Shown here in pieces: positions 37,298-43,119 of a DNA stretch of 43,119 nt. This DNA comes from Actinomycetota bacterium. Lineage in GTDB: Bacteria > Actinomycetota > Thermoleophilia > Gaiellales > Gaiellaceae. Every line of letters starts with the position of its first letter. The stretch's first letter is position 1. The notes under the pieces were generated by a model, which was not told where the DNA came from, made no database searches, and saw only the letters and a list, made by a program, of their open reading frames with translations. Position numbers and translations under genes: made by a program. The stretch lies in NCBI GenBank assembly GCA_013821525.1, contig JACDGR010000001.1, positions 1 through 43,119 of the forward strand, read 5' to 3'.

Positions 37298-39198
37298 GAA
37301 GCGTACCCTTCGGTGCCCTGATGGTTACCGAGGTCGAGGCCGAGCAACTCGAAGGTGTCCTGCACGGCGTTGCCGGTGATGCGCACCTCGAGCGAAGGGC
37401 CGTCCGGCAGGAGGTTCCCCACGGGGTAGACGTGGGTGGTCGCGGCGCTGCCGGTGTCGGGGAGCGCGGCGGTGACGGTGACGTACGCGGCGTCGTTGGT
37501 GTTCAGCTTCGTGTCGGCCCTGAGCGTCGCGGTCGGCGAGCCGGTGCCGCGCGAGTCGTACGTGATGCCAACGTCGGCGGCGAGCTTGTTCGTCGCGAGC
37601 GCGCCCGTCGGCTGGCTGGACGACTGGAAGTCGAACAGCACGGCGGTGCCATCACCGTCGTTCTTGTTCGCGCTTGTTGGCAGCCAGATCGGATCCATCT
37701 GGATCAGCTGACCTTTCGTCATCGTCGGTGCGGTCGTGGTGGTGTCCCACCAGCGCACCGACCAGAGCTTCGTCGGGTCGACAGGATCAGGCGCGGAGTC
37801 GAAGATCTGTGTCGTCGGCCCGGTCGTGCGTGTCGTCGCGAGGTTGTCGAGGTCGAACATGAGCCCGCCCTGGATGCCGCTGAGCGAGAGGTAGTAGTGG
37901 TTCTTGTTGACGGCGTACGCCGAGCCGTAGATCGTCGCTCCGCCCCTGAGGAGATCCTGGAAGTACCGCTGGTTGCGTCCGTTCAGGAGCGGGCTAAGCT
38001 TCGAACCGCTGTACTCGTAAATGTTGTCGTACCCCGCCCAGATCAGACCACCACGCGCGTACTGGATGCTCTTCGAGGAGACGCAGCCGACGTTCGCTGA
38101 AATCTGGTCGACCGAGTAGTTGAGCGCGTTGTTGGCGACGGTGTTCGTCGTCAGCTGCCCGGTGAGCCGAAAGGTGCTCGTCGGCCCGAAGATGATCAGC
38201 TGGCCGTCACCGACAGTCGCGAGGCCCGTCATGCCGCCAAGGCTGGGGATGTCCTGGTAGTTGTAGTACGGGGTGGCGGTGTCGCCGAGGAACGCGCCGC
38301 GGTAGAGGAAGTTGTCGCCGTCGTAGACGAACGTGCCGGCGAGGCTGATCTGCGGTGTCGCTTCCGTCGGCAGCAGCGTCCAGCGCAACCGGTTCGGTTC
38401 GGGGTTGAAGCCGTTCGCGATCGACGCGGACGGGGCGACGGACGTGTAGCCGAAGACGAGGCGGTTCTGGAAGCTGACTCCGTAACGAGCGCCAACGTTG
38501 TTGCCCCCCCAATAGTCGGGGAGGAACAGCGAGACGACGTTTCCTGACGCGCCTGCGATGGCGTACCGGGGTGTCGGTTCGACGCGAACCGCGCTCGAGC
38601 TGGTGACCTCGACGATGCGACCGACGTAGACGTTGGTGGCGTTCGCGACCTGAATGATCGACCCGAGGTGACCAGCGACGAAACTCGTGGGTGCGACGGC
38701 GGTCACGCGGTTGTTGTTCGCTGCGACGGTCGCTGCGGTCACGACGAACGCCGCGCCTGTGCCGCCACCGATGAAGGCAGGCCCGTTACCGGCACCGGTC
38801 GCCTGTGCGGCCGGCTGGATCGGTAGGACGCCGTAGTTGCCGTGCTGGAATGGCTTCGCGACGATGCCTGCTGCGGACCCGTAGGTGCCCATGCTGGTCG
38901 CGGCGCCGGTCGTCTTGTCGAGCACGTAGACGTTGCCGGCGGTTTTGCCGCTCGAGCCGAACAGGCCGGTGACGGCGTCGAGTCCGTTTGAGCGGAAGCC
39001 GAGGAGGTTCTCGACGGTGGCGGTGCGGTTCGACGCGGACGGCGACGTCGTCCCGCCACGCTTGCGGATCTTCCCCGCGTAGTCGCAGAGCATGTCTGCC
39101 GCGTCGTAACAGAACCCGTCCGGCAACTCGTACGGCGCGATGTCGCGCGCCATGCCGAGATCGAAACGACCCCGACGGCTGCGTCCAGCGTCCGCCAC
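37294..39198 (-). CDS. Tail nozzle-like protein (beta-propeller, gp10/gp12 type)
   Basis: A 634-residue protein with GTG start (overlapping the previous TAG by one base). Beta-strand-rich with recurring turns typical of podoviral nozzle and stabilisation proteins (P22 gp10 / T7 gp12 class): FDLGMARDIAPYELPDGF, DMLCDYAGKIRKRGG, GLFGSSGKTAGNVYVLD, YGVSFQNRLVFGY, NRLRWTLLPTEATPQ, DGQLIIFGPTSTFRLTG, SSKSIQYARGGLIWAGYDNI, YAVNKNHYYLSLSG. The phrases for a measured quantity followed by F-x-L/I-x-G repeat six or so times, as blades. It would form the tail tube below the adaptor. Its direct neighbour is the second adaptor-like protein. Confidence 0.75.
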   Translation of the reverse strand: MADAGRSRRGRFDLGMARDIAPYELPDGFCYDAADMLCDYAGKIRKRGGTTSPSASNRTATVENLLGFRSNGLDAVTGLFGSSGKTAGNVYVLDKTTGAATSMGTYGSAAGIVAKPFQHGNYGVLPIQPAAQATGAGNGPAFIGGGTGAAFVVTAATVAANNNRVTAVAPTSFVAGHLGSIIQVANATNVYVGRIVEVTSSSAVRVEPTPRYAIAGASGNVVSLFLPDYWGGNNVGARYGVSFQNRLVFGYTSVAPSASIANGFNPEPNRLRWTLLPTEATPQISLAGTFVYDGDNFLYRGAFLGDTATPYYNYQDIPSLGGMTGLATVGDGQLIIFGPTSTFRLTGQLTTNTVANNALNYSVDQISANVGCVSSKSIQYARGGLIWAGYDNIYEYSGSKLSPLLNGRNQRYFQDLLRGGATIYGSAYAVNKNHYYLSLSGIQGGLMFDLDNLATTRTTGPTTQIFDSAPDPVDPTKLWSVRWWDTTTTAPTMTKGQLIQMDPIWLPTSANKNDGDGTAVLFDFQSSSQPTGALATNKLAADVGITYDSRGTGSPTATLRADTKLNTNDAAYVTVTAALPDTGSAATTHVYPVGNLLPDGPSLEVRITGNAVQDTFELLGLDLGNHQGTEGYAS

Positions 39199-39995
39199 TA
39201 GCCGCGATCCATCCCGTACTGCGATACCGCAGGCGAGATCCCCGGCGTCCCCGGCGGGAGTTGTGGTGGCACGATCGGCCGCTCGCCCGGCGGGTAGTCG
39301 AGGCCACGCGCAACCGAGTCTTGCGTGATCGCGCGCGCGACGATCTCCGACGCGAGCGCCATGTTCGCCTGCGCCTGCGACATCGCCTGCGAGTTGGAGC
39401 TCGAGCCGGAAAGCATCAGGCCGCGACCTACGGCGTTTAGGATGACGGCTTGCTGCCAGCGGATCGGCACGATCGGCACGTCGGTGTCGGCGGTCATCTG
39501 CACGCTGTCGGCGCTACGGAAATACCCGATCTTGAAGCTGCCGATGAAGTTCGGTACCGGCCACACGGAGAGCGCCTGGTTGCCGCCGGGCAGGATCGTC
39601 GCGGGCGTCGTCTGCGCGGTGCCGCCACGAACGGTGTAGAAGCGCGGGATACCCGCGACCGGGCCGGTGATCGCAGTGATCTCGTCGAAGTCCTGCTGGT
39701 TCAGAAAGCGGAGCTTGATGAACGTCGTGCCGGCGTTCGCCTGGTTGTGCGCGACGTCGATCATCTGCCAGAAGTCCGTCACGATCGGAGACGTGCCGAC
39801 GAGAACGTAGTCCGCCGAACCGTTCGCGCTCGCGACCGTGGTGCGGCTTTCGAGGAACGACCAGAGGTGCTCGTTCAGGAACCAGTTCTGCGCCTGGTTC
39901 GTCCAGAGCTTCACGCGACCCGCAGACTGCGCGGTCGTGGAGAAGGGGCCGGCCGCGGCCACCTCGCTGTAAAGATCAATGAACGTGTTCGCCAT
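39198..39995 (-). CDS. Second adaptor/tail-tube-like protein
   Basis: A 265-residue protein. ATG start with AAGGGG upstream. The opening TFIDLYSEVAAAGPFS then RVKLWTNQAQNWFLNE, SADYVLVGTSPIVTDFWQM and a closing long helix with MSQAQANMALASEIVA match the adaptor/tail-tubular-A fold class. It shares motif order with the adaptor at 4390-5082, suggesting gene duplication. The C terminus is a Pro/Gly-rich arm (GERPIVPPQLPPGTPGIS). Placed directly before the nozzle gene, it may be the ring between adaptor and nozzle. Confidence 0.7.
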   Translation of the reverse strand: MANTFIDLYSEVAAAGPFSTTAQSAGRVKLWTNQAQNWFLNEHLWSFLESRTTVASANGSADYVLVGTSPIVTDFWQMIDVAHNQANAGTTFIKLRFLNQQDFDEITAITGPVAGIPRFYTVRGGTAQTTPATILPGGNQALSVWPVPNFIGSFKIGYFRSADSVQMTADTDVPIVPIRWQQAVILNAVGRGLMLSGSSSNSQAMSQAQANMALASEIVARAITQDSVARGLDYPPGERPIVPPQLPPGTPGISPAVSQYGMDRG

Positions 39996-40004
39996 GGGTT
40001 CCCC

Positions 40005-40361
40005 TTAGGGCTGTGAGTTCGTCCAGATGCCGCGCGCGGCGTAGAAGTTGGCACCACTGGCGGTGGTGCAGAGGACGGTGAACGCGAAGCTGCGTGGTGA
40101 GAGCGCGAGCGACTCCGCTGCGAGCACGTAGAACTGCGCGACGGCCATGCCGTCACCCGCGCCGCTGTCAGTGATCTGGCCGACGCCAGAGACGAGCGTC
40201 GACGTGACGGTCTTCTGCAGGACGTACGTCAGCGTGTCCGACTGGTTGTTGCGGATCGTCAGCGTGGCGGTCACGAGCGGGTCGGTGGCGCCATCCTGCA
40301 TGTCCGCCTCGTACAGGTAGTCGACGCCCTGGATCGTCTGGATGCGATCGTCACCGATCAT
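40005..40361 (-). CDS. Small beta-rich tail protein
   Basis: A 118-residue protein; the ATG overlaps the microprotein stop (ATGA). The pattern VDYLYEADMQDGATDP, then VTATLTIRNNQSDTLTYVLQ, then AVAQFYVLAAESLALSPRSF and AFTVLCTTASGANFYAARG is an immunoglobulin-like or BppU-N-like beta-sandwich. Such small domains occur in tail baseplates and fibres. No Cys pair or membrane segment. Exact role unknown. Confidence 0.65.
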   Translation of the reverse strand: MIGDDRIQTIQGVDYLYEADMQDGATDPLVTATLTIRNNQSDTLTYVLQKTVTSTLVSGVGQITDSGAGDGMAVAQFYVLAAESLALSPRSFAFTVLCTTASGANFYAARGIWTNSQP

Positions 40362-40480
40362 TCGCTGCCTCCTGTCTTTGGCTGCGACTGGCCGCCGGAC
40401 GTGCGCAACCGGTAGATCGGGATAGGCCCGGTGGGGACGGGGGGCGCGGCGACGCCTTGGAACAGCAGGAGCAGCGTCAC
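40358..40480 (-). CDS. Tail-operon microprotein C (40 residues)
   Basis: GTG start sharing GTGA with the stop of the gene before it, GGAG 7 bases upstream, and ATGA coupling to the next gene. The peptide begins VTLLLLFQGVAAPPVPTGP and continues with IPIYRLRTSGG, so it has a hydrophobic start followed by PIP-x-x-R-x-x-T-x-G-like residues. This resembles the two shorter microproteins (NFFLII..IPVRRFSTKGP) and may be a third, more diverged member. Possibly a tiny structural peptide. Confidence 0.6.
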   Translation of the reverse strand: MTLLLLFQGVAAPPVPTGPIPIYRLRTSGGQSQPKTGGSE

Positions 40481-41193
40481 GCGCCGACTCCGAGCAGCAT
40501 CGAGTTGTGCGCGGCAGCGGCGCCAGAGCCGTTGCTGCCCTTGTAGAGCACCTGCACGATCCGGCACGTCATGGAGCCCGTCCACGTCGGCGTCGGAGTG
40601 AGGGCGGTATTCGACGCTGTGAGCGCCGTCAGGTGGCAGAACTCCAGGGTGAGCGTTCCGCCAGCGGACGCGTCAGACTTCTCCGTCCAGCCGGCCGGCG
40701 GGGTCGACCCGGTGCTCCCGTTCTTCCCGAGGGCGTAGAGGCCGAAGTCCGGGTTGAACGTCGGCGTGATGCTGCCAGCGGCGAGCGTCGTGACCGCTGC
40801 CCCCGCCGAGTTTGCCGAGCTCGCACCGTCCGTCACGATCGGCGTCGGCACACTGACGGAGTCGACCTTGATCACGCTGATGGCCTGGCCGATGGTCGCC
40901 GCTGTCGTCGTCGCGGTGATTATCCCCGTCGTGGCGGTCAACTGCGTGGTGATCGCAGAACTCGCGATCGCGACGCCGATCGCCTCGTTGACTCCGACGG
41001 TCTGCTGGTCAACGACCCATGTGTTGCTCGCGTTGTCGGTGAAGGACACCGTTTCCGTGCCGGCGAGCGTGAGCCACGCGAACGCGCAGTACGCCGTCTC
41101 GCCGACCGAGATGGTGGTGTTGACGGTCTGGGATTTCGTGGACGCGCTCGCAGCGTTCTGCGAGTTCCCGCACGCGGTGACGGTGAGCGCCAT
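40477..41193 (-). CDS. Beta-rich virion protein, unknown function
   Basis: A 238-residue protein with ATG overlapping the TAA of the gene before (TAATG). Ser/Thr/Ala-rich with regular beta-strands: TISVGETAYCAFAWLTLAG, ETVSFTDNASNTWVVDQ, IGQAISVIKVDSVSVPTP, and the end MTCRIVQVLYKGSNGSG. The composition is typical of tail or head decoration proteins with immunoglobulin-like folds. It begins MALTVTACGNSQNA, where a lipobox-like TACG is only a coincidence since there is no hydrophobic signal segment. Probable virion surface protein. Confidence 0.68.
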   Translation of the reverse strand: MALTVTACGNSQNAASASTKSQTVNTTISVGETAYCAFAWLTLAGTETVSFTDNASNTWVVDQQTVGVNEAIGVAIASSAITTQLTATTGIITATTTAATIGQAISVIKVDSVSVPTPIVTDGASSANSAGAAVTTLAAGSITPTFNPDFGLYALGKNGSTGSTPPAGWTEKSDASAGGTLTLEFCHLTALTASNTALTPTPTWTGSMTCRIVQVLYKGSNGSGAAAAHNSMLLGVGA

Positions 41194-42914
41194 TACGCGT
41201 ACCCGAGGTTGACGAGGATCTCCGACGCTGCGACGGCACCCGTGTCCGAGTCGGCGGCGCCGGTCGTGATCGCGTACGCGATGCCGGTGCCGAAGACGAG
41301 TCCGAGGTCGGCAGCGTTGATCGTGAAGCCACCACCAGCTGGGATCATCATGCGCCAGACGGGCGTGTCGGTGCCGACGGTCGGCGCTGATGCCTTGTTG
41401 TAGAGCTTGAAGTACCGCGCTGCGGCGTTCGCGTTCGAGACCGCCATCAGGTACACCTGCCCGGCGCTCGCCTTCACGCTCGTGCCGTTCGTCGACGCGG
41501 CACTGACGAGGCTGTGCGTCGTCATGCCACCAGTCGTCGCCGTCTTGTTGGAGACGTTCAGTGGCGTCGTGAGGTTGACCTGGTCGGTCGCGAGGGTAAC
41601 GCGCTGCACGCCCGCGCTGAGGACGCCAGAGTTTACGGCGACTGCGGTGCCGCCAACTTGTACCTGGTTGACGCTCTGGTTGGCCGCAAGCGCGACGAGG
41701 TTCGTCGTGCCGGGCGTCGTCTGGTCAATGCCGACCTTGCCGATCACGTTCGTGCCCGCCGCGAGCGCGCCACCGATCGCAACGTTCAACGGCGTCGTCA
41801 GGTTCGGCTGATCCGTTGCGAGCACGATGCGTTGCGTGCCGGCACTCTTGTTACCCGAGTTGACGTCAGTCGCAGTACCGCCGATGCGAGACAGATTGAC
41901 CGTCTGATCCGCGACGAGCGCGCCGATGATGTTCGAGCCGACCGGCAGCGGCAGCGTGATCCCGATAGGGCCAGTCGCGGCGGACGCGCGCAGCGTGATC
42001 GTTGTAGAGCCGGACGTGTAGGAGGAGACGCGTACGCGGAACCCGGAGAACCCCGCGACGTTGACGGTGTACCGGCCGGCAACGCCGTACTGCGATCCAG
42101 CGCCCCAGTTCGCGCCGGTGCCCGTGACGGTCGCGTCGTACCCACGGAAAACGCTGAACCAGTTCGTACCGTCGATCGTGGCCTCGGCAACCACCGTCAT
42201 GCCGGCGATGCTGCCGTTGATGTCGACATCGCACGTCGACATGCCGTTCAGCGTCGTGATCGCAACGTTGCCCGTCGCGGCGAGGGTGCCCGACGCGTTC
42301 AGGTCGGTCGTGCCGGCCGCGCTGAACGACCCCGAAACGTTCAGCGGTGTCCCCGACGCGGAGCCCTGCACGGTGTAGACATCCGCGCTCGGGGTACCCG
42401 CGATGCCGAACGCGGCCTGCTTGACTGCCGTCGCGACACCCGCGATCGTGCCGAGGTTCGCGGTGACGGTACCGCTGATGCCGAGCGTGCCTGCGAGCAG
42501 GTTCGCGATGCGTCGCAACTGCGCGATCACGCTACCCGTCGTCGACGCTGCGGCATCGGACGTCGTGCCGAGCGCAGACGCGGACTGAGCAGCACTCGAG
42601 TTACCCGTGCTGACCGTCGAGTCCTGCGCGAGCGTGACCGACCCGACGGCAACCGCCGAAGCGCGGAGCTGCGTGTCCGTCAGGCCCGTCGAGCCGAGCG
42701 TCCCGCTGACGGGGACGGGTGTCGCGCGGAGTTGCGTGTCCGTCAGGGGACCCGAGACGGGCATCGGGTTCGCGCTCGAGAGGTCGGTCGCGGAGCCGTC
42801 CGCTCCGACGCTGATCTTCACGCGCTGATGCTTGACCCCCGCGATGTCGTCCGCGGCGATCGTCGGGGTTGCATCCCCTGTGCCAGTGGTCGGGATTACG
42901 ACGTTGTCTGCCAT
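41193..42914 (-). CDS. Repeat-containing tail/collar structural protein
   Basis: A 573-residue protein starting at MADNVVIPTTGTGDATPTIA with AAAGGA upstream; the upstream in-frame part belongs to the microprotein region. The opening (ADDIAGVKHQRVKISVGADG) is shared by many phage tail proteins. The protein is nearly all beta: repeats LTDTQLRA (twice, near 60-90) and a longer unit that contains VNSGNKSAGTQRIVLATDQ and again VNSGVLSAGVQRVTLATDQ, each followed by NLTTPLNV. The end is a compact beta domain (AARYFKLYNKASAPTVGTDT). Probably a fibre, collar or decoration protein. Confidence 0.75.
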   Translation of the reverse strand: MADNVVIPTTGTGDATPTIAADDIAGVKHQRVKISVGADGSATDLSSANPMPVSGPLTDTQLRATPVPVSGTLGSTGLTDTQLRASAVAVGSVTLAQDSTVSTGNSSAAQSASALGTTSDAAASTTGSVIAQLRRIANLLAGTLGISGTVTANLGTIAGVATAVKQAAFGIAGTPSADVYTVQGSASGTPLNVSGSFSAAGTTDLNASGTLAATGNVAITTLNGMSTCDVDINGSIAGMTVVAEATIDGTNWFSVFRGYDATVTGTGANWGAGSQYGVAGRYTVNVAGFSGFRVRVSSYTSGSTTITLRASAATGPIGITLPLPVGSNIIGALVADQTVNLSRIGGTATDVNSGNKSAGTQRIVLATDQPNLTTPLNVAIGGALAAGTNVIGKVGIDQTTPGTTNLVALAANQSVNQVQVGGTAVAVNSGVLSAGVQRVTLATDQVNLTTPLNVSNKTATTGGMTTHSLVSAASTNGTSVKASAGQVYLMAVSNANAAARYFKLYNKASAPTVGTDTPVWRMMIPAGGGFTINAADLGLVFGTGIAYAITTGAADSDTGAVAASEILVNLGYA

Positions 42915-43000
42915 CAGCCGACCGGTCCTTTCGTGACGACCTTCATAACGGGGATCGCATTCGACGAAACCTGGCCGCTGGTGAAGAACCACTTCCTCAT
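42914..43000 (-). CDS. Tail-operon microprotein B (IPV/TKGP family)
   Basis: A 28-residue frame that exactly fills the gap between the spike gene (stop at 5-7, equal to 42997-42999) and the 573-residue protein. Its ATG overlaps the spike's stop (ATGA) and its TGA overlaps the next ATG (TGATG). The peptide starts MRKWFFTSGQVSSNAIPV and continues MKVVTKGPVG. Compared with microprotein A it keeps the KxFF start, IPV, then TKGP with identical spacing (IPV-x4-TKGP). Because the frame crosses the contig join, it also shows that the circle is closed correctly. Confidence 0.65.
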   Translation of the reverse strand: MRKWFFTSGQVSSNAIPVMKVVTKGPVG

Positions 43001-43119
43001 GTCAGCGTCGCGTACTTGTAGGTGCCGTCCGGATAGCGCACGTAGAGGCGATGGTTCGTCAGGTCGACACCCGCGATCGTCGTCATGCCGACGGGGACTC
43101 CCGGCTCCTGCGTGCCGAT
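42993..43119. repeat. Terminal direct repeat, right copy
   Basis: Exact copy of bases 1-127. It repeats the last part of the spike gene (5-1303), so any reading frame here is a duplicated fragment, not a separate gene. Removing one copy gives a 42,992-bp circle. Confidence 0.93.

Noticed and set aside
40477..41193. Lipoprotein call for the protein starting MALTVTACGNSQ
   Set aside because: A Cys is present near the start but there is no basic n-region or hydrophobic segment, so it is not a lipobox; the protein fits a beta-rich virion component.
1..43119. tRNA genes, CRISPR arrays, insertion sequences
   Set aside because: I looked for cloverleaf arms, regularly spaced repeats and transposase motifs on both strands and saw none I could support.
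42993..43119. Biological terminal repeat of a linear phage genome
   Set aside because: Its length matches an assembler overlap and it lies in the middle of coupled coding sequence, unlike known direct terminal repeats at gene-poor ends; read data would be needed to exclude it fully.

Overview
The window is a complete, circular genome of a temperate, short-tailed (podovirus-like) double-stranded DNA phage. The first 127 bases are repeated exactly as the last 127 bases (1-127 = 42993-43119), so the unique circle is 42,992 bp. The gene string reads without a break across the join. The sequence is GC-rich, with many GTG starts, one TTG start, and very tight gene packing in which stops and starts share 1-4 bases (GTGA, ATGA, TAATG, TGATG). 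There are NlpC/P60-type and transglycosylase-type wall enzymes and no sign of an outer-membrane spanin lipoprotein. Together these suggest a high-GC Gram-positive (actinobacterial) host; that is inference, not proof.

Almost everything is transcribed leftward (minus strand). Read in that direction, the map starts at a divergent control region at 25.68-26.38 kb. There a small HTH protein (minus) has a promoter whose predicted start falls on its own ATG, and an XRE-type putative repressor (plus) faces the other way. The early block follows (25.6 to 15.8 kb): three tiny genes including a Cys/His zinc protein, a RecT-like annealing protein, a Cas4/RecB-like nuclease with an Fe-S-type cysteine set, small zinc and HTH proteins, a tyrosine integrase on the plus strand (21448-22458), a C5-cytosine methyltransferase that appears frameshifted before its last motif, a membrane-anchored transglycosylase, an N4/N6 DNA methyltransferase, small unknowns, a RuvC-like resolvase and a replisome-organizer-like protein. 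Right behind the last gene lies a striking array of palindromes and GCGTTAC repeats (16.66-16.77 kb), the best candidate for a replication origin or replication-protein binding site.

The late block starts at a promoter-like site plus hairpin near 15.7 kb: terminase small and large subunits, two small proteins, portal, three small proteins, scaffold, major capsid protein, an unknown protein, a two-domain glycosyltransferase, a zinc protein and a head-tail adaptor. Then come three tail proteins with enzymatic or beta-helix folds (an SGNH esterase and two pectate-lyase-like spikes) and, across the circle join, further virion proteins (43.0 to 36.1 kb) including a second adaptor-like protein and a nozzle-like beta-propeller. 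Ejection proteins follow (36.7-29.9 kb), ending with a transglycosylase-NlpC/P60 fusion. The lysis block has two tiny membrane peptides, a coiled-coil membrane protein, a holin candidate, an endolysin and a small two-helix membrane protein. The block ends with an unknown protein and a papain-family cysteine protease that converges on the repressor gene.

The most unusual points are a family of 24-40-residue microproteins with a shared IPV-TKGP-like signature coupled to tail genes; the glycosyltransferase embedded among head and adaptor genes; the intact papain Q/C/H/N set; the palindromic iteron array; the methyltransferase frameshift; and a possible antisense membrane-protein ORF at 31.0 kb.
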